Shown here in pieces: positions 1-11,600 of a stretch of 64,000 bases of DNA; within the stretch, counting starts at the first letter, position 1; every line of letters begins with the position of its first letter. Made by a program: the position numbers and the translations under genes. The notes under the pieces were generated by a model that was not told the DNA's origin, made no database searches, and saw nothing but the letters and a program-made list of their open reading frames with translations. The DNA comes from Lepas anatifera (Eukaryota; Arthropoda; Thecostraca; Lepadidae): assembly GCA_034440635.1 (NCBI GenBank), contig JAOTON010002234.1, positions 845,001 through 909,000 of the forward strand, in the 5' to 3' direction.

Positions 1-556
1 CGTTTTTAGTCTCATTTTTGTAGTTTTTCGATTTTTCACTCGAGCAGTAGAAATTTTAGTCATATATTGTGAATTTATATTCCGTCTGAAAAATTCGAAC
101 CGAAAGCGCTTAAATTATTATCGTCTTCTAACATAAATCTTAAGTTGAATCCATTACAAAATTTGTAAGTTCCATATGCCTAAACATACGGCACTAACGG
201 TTGCCTAGTTTGTGTAGCAGGTACTGCACAGACACAACAAACAAAAAATTCAAAATTTCAAGGTCAGTATCTGTAGATTCCCTAAGAAGATTTAGGCGGT
301 ATTTTTCAAGTGTTTAGCTCAGAAATTTTCAGTTTTTAATCCCGGTTTTGTCTCCAAAGCTCAATCTAATGATTTAATATAAAGAAACAGTTCTAGAAAT
401 TAAAAAATCTAATTTTGGCAATGTGTTTCAAAAGCCTATATCTCAGAAAGATACAGATATTTAAAAAAGCCGGTTTTGTCTGCAAAGCTCAAAGTATGGA
501 ACCTGTCATATTATATTAAGCAAAGGTTCTAGAAACGGAAATAATAAAATCCAAGA
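1..556. repeat. AT-rich flank with an imperfect internal direct repeat
   Basis: No gene is visible. A block at about 342-400 (CCGGTTTTGTCTCCAAAGCT onward, ending in TTCTAGAAA) recurs at about 470-536 with the same start and end but a different middle. This looks like decayed repeat DNA beside the TTAA element that starts at 557. Boundaries are approximate. Confidence 0.35.
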
Positions 557-1588
557 TTAACCCTCGCCCCACCGGGGCCATCGATGCCCCCTAAGGTTTT
601 TCCGGGATAGCAGAAAAACGACGAGACGCAGCACCGCGGTTGAGGGCTCTACCTCTCACTGCATCATTTTCCCATCATCCCTGAAATTTTTTACCCCGGG
701 TCACCCAAGGTCAGGTCACCAGACGAGGTCAACCAAGGTCACCTCACTTCAACTTTAGAGCTCTGTAAGAGCTACATTTCAAAGTCGATCAATTTGAAAC
801 TTCCTACACTTCATGAACCCTCCAGGGTCTACAAGGTGTATGTCCGGGATTTTTCAATTTCGCGCCCTGAGGTCAGGTCACGAGGCGACCTCTCCCATTG
901 GAAAAGCATGGGGAAAAGCTGTTTCATGATATAAAAGCCACAAAAATGATTGCAAATACTCAGACTGCTCATAACAGCGTTTTTGGACACCCTTTCACGG
1001 ATCCCAGGGGTCATATTTGCCCTTTGACTTTTCCAAGGTCATCCAAGGTCACCGGAGGTCAAAAACAGTATTTTGACAATAACTTTTGACCTAATTAAGC
1101 TAGAGCGGTGAAACAAACACCATCGTGTTTGTCTTGTCACTGGCTTTCTTTTAATATACGGCAAGGTCACTTTTTGACCTTTCGTGACCTCAGGTCATAT
1201 TAGGTCACGAGGTGACCTCTGGAGGTCAAACCACTGGCGGGAGGTCTTTACGTTCCACATAGCGGAAAAAGTACTGGCAATTTGCTATCAAATTTACTTT
1301 ACCACAATATCTCAATAGCTCTAATGACAAGATTTATGCCCAGTTTGCTTAATCATTGCATATTTGAGTGAAAATAGCCGATCTTGACCTAATTTGACCT
1401 CTGGAGGTCAAACCATTGACCTGAGCACTAAAACATGTGAAGTAATTTCTTACTGAATTCACGCGAGCTTTCTATTGCACTTTGCAGATTTGCGCTAACG
1501 CCCATATTTTCGGAGTTAGAGGGGGGGCCATCGATGGACCCCGGGTGGGGCGAAGGTGGCGCCGGACCCCCGGTGGGGCGCGGGTTAA
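557..1588 (-). mobile_element. TTAA-bounded AGGTCA-rich MITE, subfamily A, copy 1
   Basis: This 1.03-kb element lies in reverse orientation relative to the copies at 31080 and 52293, and aligns to them along its whole length. It starts TTAACCCTCGCCCCACC and ends in the complement of TTAACCCGCGCCCC, so the ends are terminal inverted repeats inside a TTAA. TTAA target sites with CCC-starting inverted repeats are the hallmark of piggyBac-type transposons; that assignment is inference because no transposase is present. The interior is dense in AGGTCA/TGACCT hexamers. The end with the duplicated unit is at 1500-1588 and the single-unit end at 557-600. The hairpin GGGGGCCATCGATGGCCCCC is degraded at the 557 end. 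Short open frames inside recur in the other copies only because the DNA is nearly identical. Confidence 0.85.
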
Positions 1589-2434
1589 CCGTTACATCCG
1601 CCTGAGTGAAGGTATCCTCGCACCTGCCATTGTTTCTGAGCAATAGTCCGTTAAATAGTGAAGAAAGTAAGCTTTTCAAGCTTCACCGCATGATAACTTA
1701 CTTTTATGTTCACCTGAGGAACGTAGATTTTAAGTGTTAAAACGCATTTTCTGCTCTTTTCTGTGGATTTTGTTTCATTACGCTAAGACGCCTTGTTTTT
1801 CCACAATTTGTACCTAAATATTTTTTGTCTTACGCGAAAAGGCGGACGCCGCCCGGATCTTCTGACGGCAGGCCTCGGAGGTCTTCCGGGGGAGAGATGT
1901 TCGATTCGGCCTATGTATTAAATTAAAAGTGTCCCGCTTTTGTAATGGGTTTTAAACTGAGATACCAGTTTTGTAGAGCGTACTGAACAGTTCTATTGGC
2001 ATATTTAATTTCACCCAAACTCTATATATAAAATTTCCGCAAGCTTTTAAGTTCAAAGTGAAGGGGTTTAATACATTATTTCAAACCATGAAGGAATAAC
2101 TTCCATACGGTTGCAGTAATATGATATGTAAGCCCTAAGCCTCGTCCACTCGCTGAAAATACCATGCTAGCGAGTGAACCATACTGCAATATGCAGGTCG
2201 ACGGAAACCTTCGGCCGAGGGCTTGACCATTGCAGAGCATCACTGCGCAGAAGTGTGCCCAATGGCCGCAACGCACATCACATTCTCCCTCCGCCGTATT
2301 TGCCAAAACAAATCTAAATTGTTTTTTAATCAAACGCTGAAATTGTTTACATCAGGCATATGGATAATTTTTCCACTACTGAATAAACAGGCCGCCGTAA
2401 CGCTATCTGTCGCTCAGTTTTTTTGTAACAGTGC
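1589..2434. other. Intergenic DNA without recognisable features
   Basis: No exon, RNA gene or repeat could be supported. Short open frames on both strands resemble no known family and have no splice-site support. Confidence 0.5.
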
Positions 2435-3349
2435 TTAACCCTCACCCCGGTGGGGGTTTTTGAACACCCTCTCGGGATTTTCAGGCGGCACCATACTGCA
2501 GGGCCAAACTCCTCCATGTTTGCCATACTTAATGCTTGATCAATTCTGAAGATTTTCCCAAAATTTTTAATCCGGGTCATCTCAGACTAGGTCACCAGTG
2601 CAGCTCAAGTGGCCTTAACTCCAAAAACATATTAGATAGCATAAGTAAGAACAGGGTTAATCTACCCGATTGAAACTCATCTCACAAAATGGGCCTATCG
2701 AGCGCTACAAAGCATATTCCGGTTTTTTCTTATTGGTGACATGGGGTCAGATCCGGATCATGACGTCTCCATTGGAAATGGATGGAAAAGCTGGAATTGG
2801 GCGAACCATGACTTTTATATGTATGTTAAGCTTAGAATACCTTCATATTCCCGAAATCCTAGTATCCTAGGCCCTTTTCCTGGTTCATGATGCAATTTTG
2901 GATATATGACCTCCGAGATGTCATCTGGGGCTACATAAGGAGGTTTCAGACTTGGGTCAATAACTTTGTAGGGTATTATTTTTATTTTGATACCATTACG
3001 TTTGGATTGTTATTGTAAGTCGACTGAAATGCATTTAATAGTATAGTCATATCATACATCAATCGATTCGCCGTAACGAGAGTAAGCGAATAGTACATAA
3101 AACTGGATTCTTACTCTCTTAGGTGCTAGAGCCCAGAAGCTCTTCTCTGTCACCTTCTTTGACCTGTTATGGCCGCATTATTGACCTGAGCCAAAAAATG
3201 TCCGATGTAGTTTTGTTACGAGTTATGAGCTATCCACCAGCGTTCGCGGTTTTTTGCTATCCCGCATAGGAGCCAAGTTCGAGGGGGCTTGAACACCCCC
3301 TCCCCACCAGGGTGAAGGTGGCTCGGAGGTCCACCGGGGCGGGTGTTAG
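2435..3349 (-). mobile_element. TTAA-bounded AGGTCA-rich MITE, subfamily B, copy 1
   Basis: This roughly 0.9-kb element is in reverse orientation. It begins TTAACCCTCACCCCGGTGGG followed by a TTTTTGAACACCC hairpin remnant. Its other end (3270-3349) is the complement of the left ends of the copies at 50467 and 61260, including the AGCCACCTT spacer between two GC-rich units and the GGGGGTGTTCAA hairpin. The terminal TTAA at 3346 has decayed to TTAG. Interior AGGTCA motifs and conserved blocks (for example 2670-2960) match the other B copies. It has no coding capacity and is presumably mobilised in trans. Confidence 0.8.
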
Positions 3350-4096
3350 CAAGACCGAGAATGTCCGGGCGGACCGATAGTACGATTGCCGTGGCAAGTG
3401 AACAAATATGATACTGATGAGAGTGGACGTCCTTAGCAGAAAATCGGTTGCAGGTCGTGGGTTTTTGAATCCATTGGGGTTTTCGTGGGAAACGCTTGGA
3501 ATGGGTCTTTACAGCGGGCCTATGATTATGGTTCGGGATTTCACTGATTTTTCAAAGTGTTATTTTGATGACGTCACAAATTGTCAGAAAATATGATATA
3601 TTTATGTTTTTAGCGCATGTAAGTGTGTGGAAATTTTTTCCCTGACTTTCACACCTTTTTTGTCCTTAAATTATACTTTTTAGACTTTCGACAAAGTGGT
3701 TCATTCCCTTTAAGCAAGCTAGGCCATAGACTTGGGGATGCCATGAAAAACAGTGCATTCCTTTGGGCATTATAATGCCATATGACTGAGAGGAGGGGCA
3801 ATTGATTGTGCTGGTTTACAAACGGATTGGATGTTGTGGTCTACGTAAAGTTGCCGTGCATGTGCTCCAGAGCTAAAAGTAACAGTGGTTATATTGCGAA
3901 CGATTGAGTATTTCGCTGAAATTCTGCAAGTAAGTCAACTATTGTCTGGAAAGCAGAAATGACGTCATAACATAATTGCGCAAGCGCAGTAGAGAATTCT
4001 GGAAACCTGCTTTATACGCCAGGTCAGTCAAGGAAGAACACAAACAGAGGGTACGTCAGTGCGCTGAGATCAATGTGGATAGTTCAATGTGATTGC
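3350..4096. other. Intergenic DNA without recognisable features
   Basis: AT-rich sequence between an inserted MITE and a SINE head. I saw no coding exon, RNA gene or tandem repeat. Confidence 0.5.
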
Positions 4097-4097
4097 C

Positions 4098-4175
4098 GCC
4101 CCGGTAGCTCAGTGGGTAGAGCGTTGGGCTCTAGTCCGCTGATCAGGACCCCCTGGATCTGCCACTTCTCCCCAA
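4098..4175 (+). mobile_element. tRNA-derived SINE head (fragment)
   Basis: GCCCCGGTAGCTCAGTGGGT followed by AGAGCGTTGGGCTC is the 5' half of a tRNA, with a consensus pol III A box (TAGCTCAGTGGG) and D arm. The expected B box is degraded, so this is unlikely to be a working tRNA. The same head occurs on the - strand at 57930 in a longer SINE, so this is probably a truncated or diverged copy of that family. Confidence 0.65.
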
Positions 4176-5360
4176 GCCCGAGTCTGCGACCGCCTCTGGC
4201 ACCCTCTACCGATGTTCCTCTAGTTTTGATTAAAAGTTATTGATATGCTAATAACCCCAGGGGCATATTCAGCGCGGGGGGACAAGAAACGTGTAATCCT
4301 CTTTCAAATACTCAACTTTTTTATCTTTTTTCGGAAATGGAGTTTTTGGATGTGAGGCCCTTTTTTCTTCCTCAAACCACAACTTCAGATCTGGCACTCT
4401 ATGACCCACTATGTTAGATATCAACGCAAAAATGTAGGTGCTACGTTTTTTGTATTTATTTAAACAATAAATGAAAGACACTTTGCCTCGCTTTGCCTTC
4501 CCAAGATGTATTCAGGCCGTTGGTGTTTGGGGTACAGCTTGTGTGCTGCTGACCACTGTCCTGACACCCACAGTGATAACGACCGCAGCGGCAGTGACAG
4601 TGTTTCAAATCTGAGGGGATCATGGATGGAGATCCCAGGGATCAGAGAGGGGCAGGGCCCCGGTTTTTTGTTTCCCATAGGGTTTTTCTATTATATAGCG
4701 TATTATTTTAATATCAAACCGGCATGCCTGTACATTCTGACTAGACAACACGCTAGCTCACTTGTATTAATGGATGCTAATTTATCTTCTGGAAAATTAT
4801 TTCATCTCCTGTTGCTATTGTTACCTGATTTTTGTTATGCTCGCTCTCTGTGTCACGCTTTCCTCCACCCTCACTCTCTGTTTGTCATTATGGCCATAAT
4901 ATAAACATAATACCATATGGTAAAACAAATAAAAAAGACGATGATGATGATAATGCTTGTATAGGGCTTGTATTGCCGGACCAGTGTTAACCCATTTAAG
5001 ACCCCCCTGGCTCGAGAACAGATCTCCAGCCCTGCTTAGGGTGCTAGGTGGGAAGTGACCGTAGGGCAAACTGAATAATCCACTCACATCTCTTATATTT
5101 TTGCTCAGTTTTCCACTCCTTTTTCCTCTGGAAATTTTTAAGCACAATTTAATAATCGGCGTGTATATGAACTTGTTAAACATATAATGGTAACAAAATT
5201 GATGTCAGATTTATCTCTAAACTTTAAATAATGGTTTTGATAAAGTAAATAATGGTTTTAAATCGCTCTCACAATATTGAAACCTTTGAATTTTCCACTC
5301 GGACTCTGCTTTCCGATATGAATTTTAGACTCAGCAACCTAACCTGAAACCAACTTTTTG
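4176..5360. other. Upstream region of the nicotinamidase gene, no exon recognised
   Basis: About 1.2 kb with no supported exon. The first coding exon(s) and promoter of the nicotinamidase gene may lie here, because the first recognised exon starts inside an EF-hand loop, but I could not identify them. Confidence 0.4.
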
Positions 5361-5367
5361 TGACGCC

Positions 5368-5523
5368 ATGGACAGCGACGCCCACAGGGAGGGACGATGA
5401 CGACCTTTGTGACGCCTTCAAGGAGGGACGATGACCACTGTTGTGATGCGAACAGGGGGGGACGATGACCACTTTTGTGACTCCCAAAAGGAAGGGCGAT
5501 GACCACTGTTGTGGCGCCCACAG
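5368..5523 (+). repeat. 34-bp tandem array abutting the first recognised nicotinamidase exon
   Basis: The core GGACGATGAC recurs at 5393, 5427, 5461 and (as GGCGATGACC) 5495, a 34-bp period. Each unit carries a CAG- or AAG-ending acceptor-like stretch. GACGCCCACAGG (about 5378) and GGCGCCCACAGG (about 5514) bracket the array, so the last unit runs into the exon at GGACGACAAACTG. A well-placed ATG at 5368 (GCCATGGACAGCGACGCC) encodes acidic residues that could open the EF-hand loop, but the frame stops within the array. It appears that an exon edge and its acceptor were tandemly copied. Confidence 0.7.
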
Positions 5524-5653
5524 GGACGACAAACTGAGCGTGGACGAGTTCGGCGCCCTCTGCAGGGCCCTGTTCAGAACGGCGGCCGGCGACCCCTACC
5601 CACTCGAGACCAAGAAGCTGGCGCAAATGTTCTTCGTCTTCGACAAAAACGAG
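5524..5653 (+). CDS. Naam: Nicotinamidase exon 1 (first recognised): EF-hand
   Basis: It encodes DDKLSVDEFGALCRALF and continues to FVFDKNE. LSVDEF fits positions 8-12 of a calcium-binding loop followed by its exiting helix, and FDKNE begins a second loop. The acceptor is CCCACAG at 5517-5523. The donor is GTGCAA after GAG at 5653, a weak site; phase 0 joins exactly to exon 2. The true start and the first half of the first EF-hand are missing or obscured by the 34-bp array. Confidence 0.8.
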
Positions 5654-8600
5654 GTGCAAAGTCATGCTCGATAAATCTTTCAGATGATTGTGTTGTGTGG
5701 TCTGGAACCGTTTAGCAGGGAAGAGCTGTTGCTTTTAGTGAGCATGCAGACCTGTTTTCGCTTCCACGAAAAATATGTATAATCGTAGGCGGATCCAGGA
5801 TGGCCGATGGGGGGGGCACACGGTCAAAGGGGGAGAGGTTGGCGCTATCCCGACCAGGGGGCGCCACTTTGGACGGAAAAACCTGTCAGTTGGGTTTCAA
5901 ATCCTATTGTGCGGGCGTTGATGCTTGCATCCTGGAGGGGAGGGCAGGGATTTACATGGGTGCCATCGACCTTTCATGGGGCGCTGGGATCATTTCAAGT
6001 GGCGCCGTGACCTTTTCAGGTGGCACCGAGGGTCGATAGGGGAGGAGGCTGGCTGCCCCGGGGTATGATAGGTATGGCAAGTGCCGTGCGATTTTTTCCA
6101 AATGCTTCTTATCACATGTACTTGCTCTTTGCTTTCTTGTCAGCACTCGCTCGAATTGGAAAGCACTATTCCATTTACAGAGGGTAATTTTTTGCCTGGG
6201 CCATAAATTTAGCCCATGCTCTTCATTGCTTACATCTTAAGGTACACTTTCTTCACATTTTGAATAACAACAGCAAGGGGCTTATTAGGCGTGTGGCGCT
6301 ATCCCGAGCTTTAATTGTTTTTCAACAGGCGTATCATATTCTTCATGTATTTTCCCTGCCTTTGATTGATACACCCCTCATAACGTCGGTTTGCTGTTGC
6401 GCTCTTGACAGTACATTTGTGCCGCCGAGTTTTTGTCTCGTGTCGTCTTTTCTGACATCTGCCCAGCATGCTCGCCACGTTTGGAGCACAGCCTTACACC
6501 AGATAACTCGTTCCGTGCCCAGGATGGCTTCATCGACCGGGAGGAGTTCAAAACGTGCTGGAGTAAATGGATCACCGTGGTGAGTACCGGGAGGAGTTTA
6601 AAATGTGGTGGGGAACATGTATCACTGGTGAGTACGGAGAGGAGTTTAAAAAGGGGCTGGAGCAAATAGATCGCCGTGGTGAGTACCGGGAGGAGTTTAA
6701 AACGTGCTGGAGCAAATGGATAACCGTGGTGAGAACCTGGTACGAATGCACTGGTGTGACAGTTGTGTTTCTCTGAAGCAGTTCCCGGCCCCAAGGACGG
6801 CTGATTCAGAGGTATTTCCATTGTCAGTGAGGGTATAAACCGGTGCTGCGGAGTCCGCTGTCGACTCCCAATGTCAGTTCCGGGAAATATTTCTTCCTGA
6901 AAGACATTCCTGATGGTTGTTTTCCAGGCTAAATATGGATATGTTTGTCTGGAAACGACTTGCAACCATGGTTAGCAGCTGAGGAGTAAAATTGTTTATA
7001 CCACTGGTTTTTAACGGTCTAAGCCGACGGGCTAAAACCCATGTAGCACAAAGTGGGGTTTTAGGGTTTCAGTGTCTTCGAACTTAAACTTGTACCGGAT
7101 TATACTTTTTCAACGCAGTATGGTTTTTTGTCACCCTTAAAACGATTATTTTTCCCGTTTTATTTTCCACCCGGAGTCCATTTGGTACTCACAATAGACT
7201 CCTCAGCCTGTACTTGTACCACATACACAGTCCCACTCTTTATGTACACTGCAGATGCTTCCAATTATCGGCACTCTTGGGGGACAGGCATGTCTGCACG
7301 CTCCCTTTCACATGCGCCATCGTATGAGTCTATCTCGATTTATCGGGCCCGGCGGAACAGAGTACTGCTCTGGTGACGCGAGGCCGTGCCCCGGGGCGTG
7401 CCACAGGACCGGTGGATCTATGCAAAGTTTGATCAAGTCCATGCTTCCAATAGCAAGGGTGCTAGCTGTTCAGCGAAACTCTTGTGTAAAGGCAAGCACT
7501 ACCCAGTTTGCTGACATCTAGGTAGCAGGCGGTTGAGAAATGGTTGCCAGGGGTCAGCTTTATAATAATTGTTGGGGTTTAACGACGCACCAAATGCCAG
7601 CGTCATACGGCGTCGCCAACTCTCACCCTGTTGGAAGGGATTTTGGGGATCAGATCGACTTATTCAGAGGCTCCGCCGGGACTTGAACCAGGGGACCGGT
7701 GGCTTAGGAGACAAGGGTGCTGTCCACTAAGCCACCTCATCCCCCAGGGGTCAGCTTTGATTCGGGGAGCTCTCACATGCAATAGCGACGTCTTAAACCA
7801 CTGGGCCACTGCAATGGAAACGTTTACGCTTAGTCTGTGAGAGATTTTACTACCCGAACGATCTTCAAGAATCTGAATGCACAGTGCTCGCTCTTTCCCA
7901 GAAAGTGTTTATAATTACACTATATAACGGCCCGTGTGGGCTTTGAACAACTTTTTAGCATGGATTCAGTTCCTTTCCATCAGCGTCAGTACTATCTCAT
8001 TTGTCCCGTTAATCTGACCTAACAAGTGGTCCTTCCGTTTACATTCTGTTTGTCTGCAACATTTTCAGATAAAAATCCCCGTTCGGTCACGAACGAAACC
8101 TGGAAATTCCGTTTCCTTTCTAATTTTCTCCCCTATTCCTATTGCGTTTCTCATTCTATGCAGACCTCAGCCCACTGTCCGAGTCAAGTCAGCCCACTGT
8201 CCATTTATCTCTATTTTTAAGTATTTTTCATGAACTTATGTAGCTTAGATTCAGTCACTGATTTCTTTGTACTGGACGGCTCCGGGTAGTTTCACGAGCA
8301 CCTCTGTGTGATGCTTAAGGGCTTTTCGCTTATTGTCCTAGTGGGGAAGGGTGACGAGCTCTCCAAAATTTTTTAAAAATCTGAATATTGTGCTTGGTAT
8401 GCCTTTGTGGGGCCGGCGGTTAATAATGCGGTGACGGCGGTCTGTAATGTGGGGACAGCGGTCTTTGATGCGAAGAGGGTGGTCCCGGGATGAGGGACAC
8501 AGGTCTATATTATATGATATGTAGAGAAGGCAGCTTGTAATACGGGTACGGTGGTTTATAATGTGGGGACGGTTTTGTAATGAGGGACTTCGTTTATAAT

Positions 8601-11600
8601 GCGGGGACCTTATTATAATACGGGATGGTGTATATAATGCGGGATGGTGTTTAATGGGGATGGTGGTTTAATGGAGGGGTGGTGTATAATGCGGGCACGG
8701 CGGTCTATAATGCGGGAATGTTGGCTTCAATGCGGATACGTGTTTATAATGCGGATACTCTTTTATAATGCGGTAACGGTGTTTTAACGCGGGGACGACT
8801 TTTAGTCGAGACGTTGTTTGTAACGCGGGTACGGTGTTTATAACGCGGACGACGTTGCTGACTTTTTTAAGGGTACGGTGGTTTATAATGCGGTGATGGC
8901 GGCTTACAACGCGGGGACAGTGGTTTGGAGCGTGGTAATGGTGTTCTGTTGCCAGGTGGTGCGACCGGTAACCGCTCTGATAGTGGTGGACGTCCAGAAC
9001 GACTTCATCTCAGGCACCCTGGCCGTCTGCAACTGTCCGGCGGGCCACAAGGGCGAGGAGGTGAGCTCAAGCGTCTGATTATGTTCCTCTCGGCCGTAAG
9101 GTTTCCTGGCTTGATTTCTACCAGGGGCTACGCCGTTACGTCTTGTCCTTCGTAGCCCCACTTGTCTTTTCTTTCTATTGGCGAGGAATAGATACGCTGT
9201 TGATGAACGAAATACTTAACATTTGTGGATAGCTCCGCCTGTCATTGTAAGTCAGGGTTCAAACGCCTTCAAGTCCAAGCGGGCTAGGGAGGGGTGTGCA
9301 GGCCAAAGCTTCAGTGTTCCAGTAGACTATCTCTAAAACATCGCATCGTCGACCGCAGGCTGTTTTTGTCGTAGTCTGGTTATTGGTTGAGTCCGAAGAT
9401 TGGCTGCGCTGCAGGTGGTGCCGGTGGTGAACAGCATGCTGGAGCAGGTGAAGTTTGACGTGGTGGCCTATTCGCTGGACTGGCACCCCGCCGACCATCT
9501 CTCCTTCGTCACCAACGTCGCCAACTTCCCCATGCACGAGTCCTCCAAGGTGAGATCGATTTGCTGGGAGAACGTATTGTCATTTTGGGCTATCTTTTGT
9601 TTTATTACAATGGCTCGGACTGGAGCTGACTCGAAAATACCGTCAATACGCCTGGTTTTTGGGTATTGTCAAATAGACGAAGACAATGGTAAGTTTTCGT
9701 CGTGTACAGTAATTGATCCGGATGTATGACTATATCGACCTTACCATGGTGATGGACCCTTCACGGAAATGGACGTAATGGATATTTATGTACACACTTG
9801 TAGAATATGGAAACTACTCAATGTCAAAATTGAAAATATTAAGTGTGGAAAAACTATTTAACATGTTGGAAAATAAATAAGCAGAGTGTTACCTCTAAAG
9901 CTGGTACTGAACCCGAGCCACGTAATGTTTAGATGTTCAGTATCTGCATTCAGAATCTTTCAGTCACCCTATCACGCGTTAGCTTACCGGTAGCTAGCGC
10001 CAATTTTATACGGCCAGTTAAAATCTCCAACAGGATAGGAGTTGGTGACGCCATATGCCCTCAGCTGTCGGTGCTTCGTTAAGCCTGAAGCTTGTCCTCC
10101 CGTTTTATCTTGATCTTTCACTCTGCACATCAGTAGCCAACGCAGATGAGTCCTCCGCGGTGGCATTGCTTGATGATGTCAAGGAAAAAGATTGCTCTAT
10201 TGGGCTCTGTAAGTGCATATGTTCCATGTGATCGGCAAAGTGTCTGTTTACTTTGTTCTGTGTAGTGCAAGGACAATGGAAATCTGAAGGGTCTGTGGAG
10301 GAGAATTGCACCGTTTCGGAACCTCAGGGCGAATGTAGTCCATGTATTGCCTGATTCAGACATTCATGGGTACAGCGACCCACGCGATTAGCGTTAATAT
10401 CGGGCAATAACGTATGAGTGATGGCCCCTTGGGAAGTGCCTGTGCCAAGCGGCTAGGGGGCATGAAAACGGATGGCGGATACATACATGCATGCGGTGCA
10501 TGATGGTGCTTGTGAGGTCAAGGTTTTCAAATGCCCGGATACGGTAAGTGTAGAGATAATGTTTCCTGGACAAAACTTCCACCTCAAGGTGGAATGGACA
10601 AACCAGTATGGAGAAACCAGAGCTTGGGTTTTCGTTCGAATTTGGCCTCATCAAGTACCTTTTTAATTCACTTCCATGTATTCGCTTATATCAACAAGAC
10701 TTACTGCACCCATTTATGACTGGATTCGTAAAGATAAAACGAGACACCTGATGAATATTTCCAGCGGTACGTCTCCCAGCAGTCGTAACGGTAGCTGTGC
10801 GATAAAATACAAGATGATGTCCATTCAAAACTGAAAGCAAAAAACAAATAACTGGAAAGTCTTCAAAACAGTTCGCCCGACAAAAGAGACGGTCATACGT
10901 GCAGGAGATGTTAAAACGGATAGTCTTTCACATACCTACTGACGCTGGGCTTAAAGCAAGCATGCGATGAATTAAAAGGCTCCGCCTCGGGGCAGTGACT
11001 ACCGTGGGCTTTAAAAGCTAGGAGCTGTGTTAAAAGCTAAAAGCCTGGCGAAACAAGCCTCTTTTACCGGTCTCGACACGGGGCACTGCTACATTGAAGA
11101 AATGGTCACGCGGTCCCCGGTTTTCCGCTGAGTCACGTGCAGTGGGAAACTCCCAACCAGGGGAGCGGAGCCTATTAGGCCAGAAATAGCTTCATGCACG
11201 AAACAAATATCATATTGGTGTCTCCTATAGATTTGGGCAGCTTTAGTAGATGTCGTATCACGGTGATTGAAAAGGCCGATATTTATTAGTATGGAATGCA
11301 AACCAAATAATACATTTATGTTTAACTCTTTCTAATCTATCCAAATCACTTTTTGTGGCTCCGCCCCCAGGTGATGCATCCATATTCAAGAACTTATCGA
11401 ATGTTTCCTGCTAAAAATAAATGCAATCGAAATAGGCCCCAGTATAAACCTGCCGTCTACCTGGCCAGTCTGAAATCAGCACATAAACAGACCCAACATC
11501 TTGTTTTCCCTGCTGACGGTAAAGTCTACGTGGTCTGCAAATTTGGAGTAATAATTGATTCTATTCCGATTTAGAGTCTAGCCTTAGTATTCTGGTTGAA

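Noticed and set aside
4098..4175. A functional tRNA gene
   Set aside because: Only the 5' half and A box are intact; the B box and acceptor stem do not pair.
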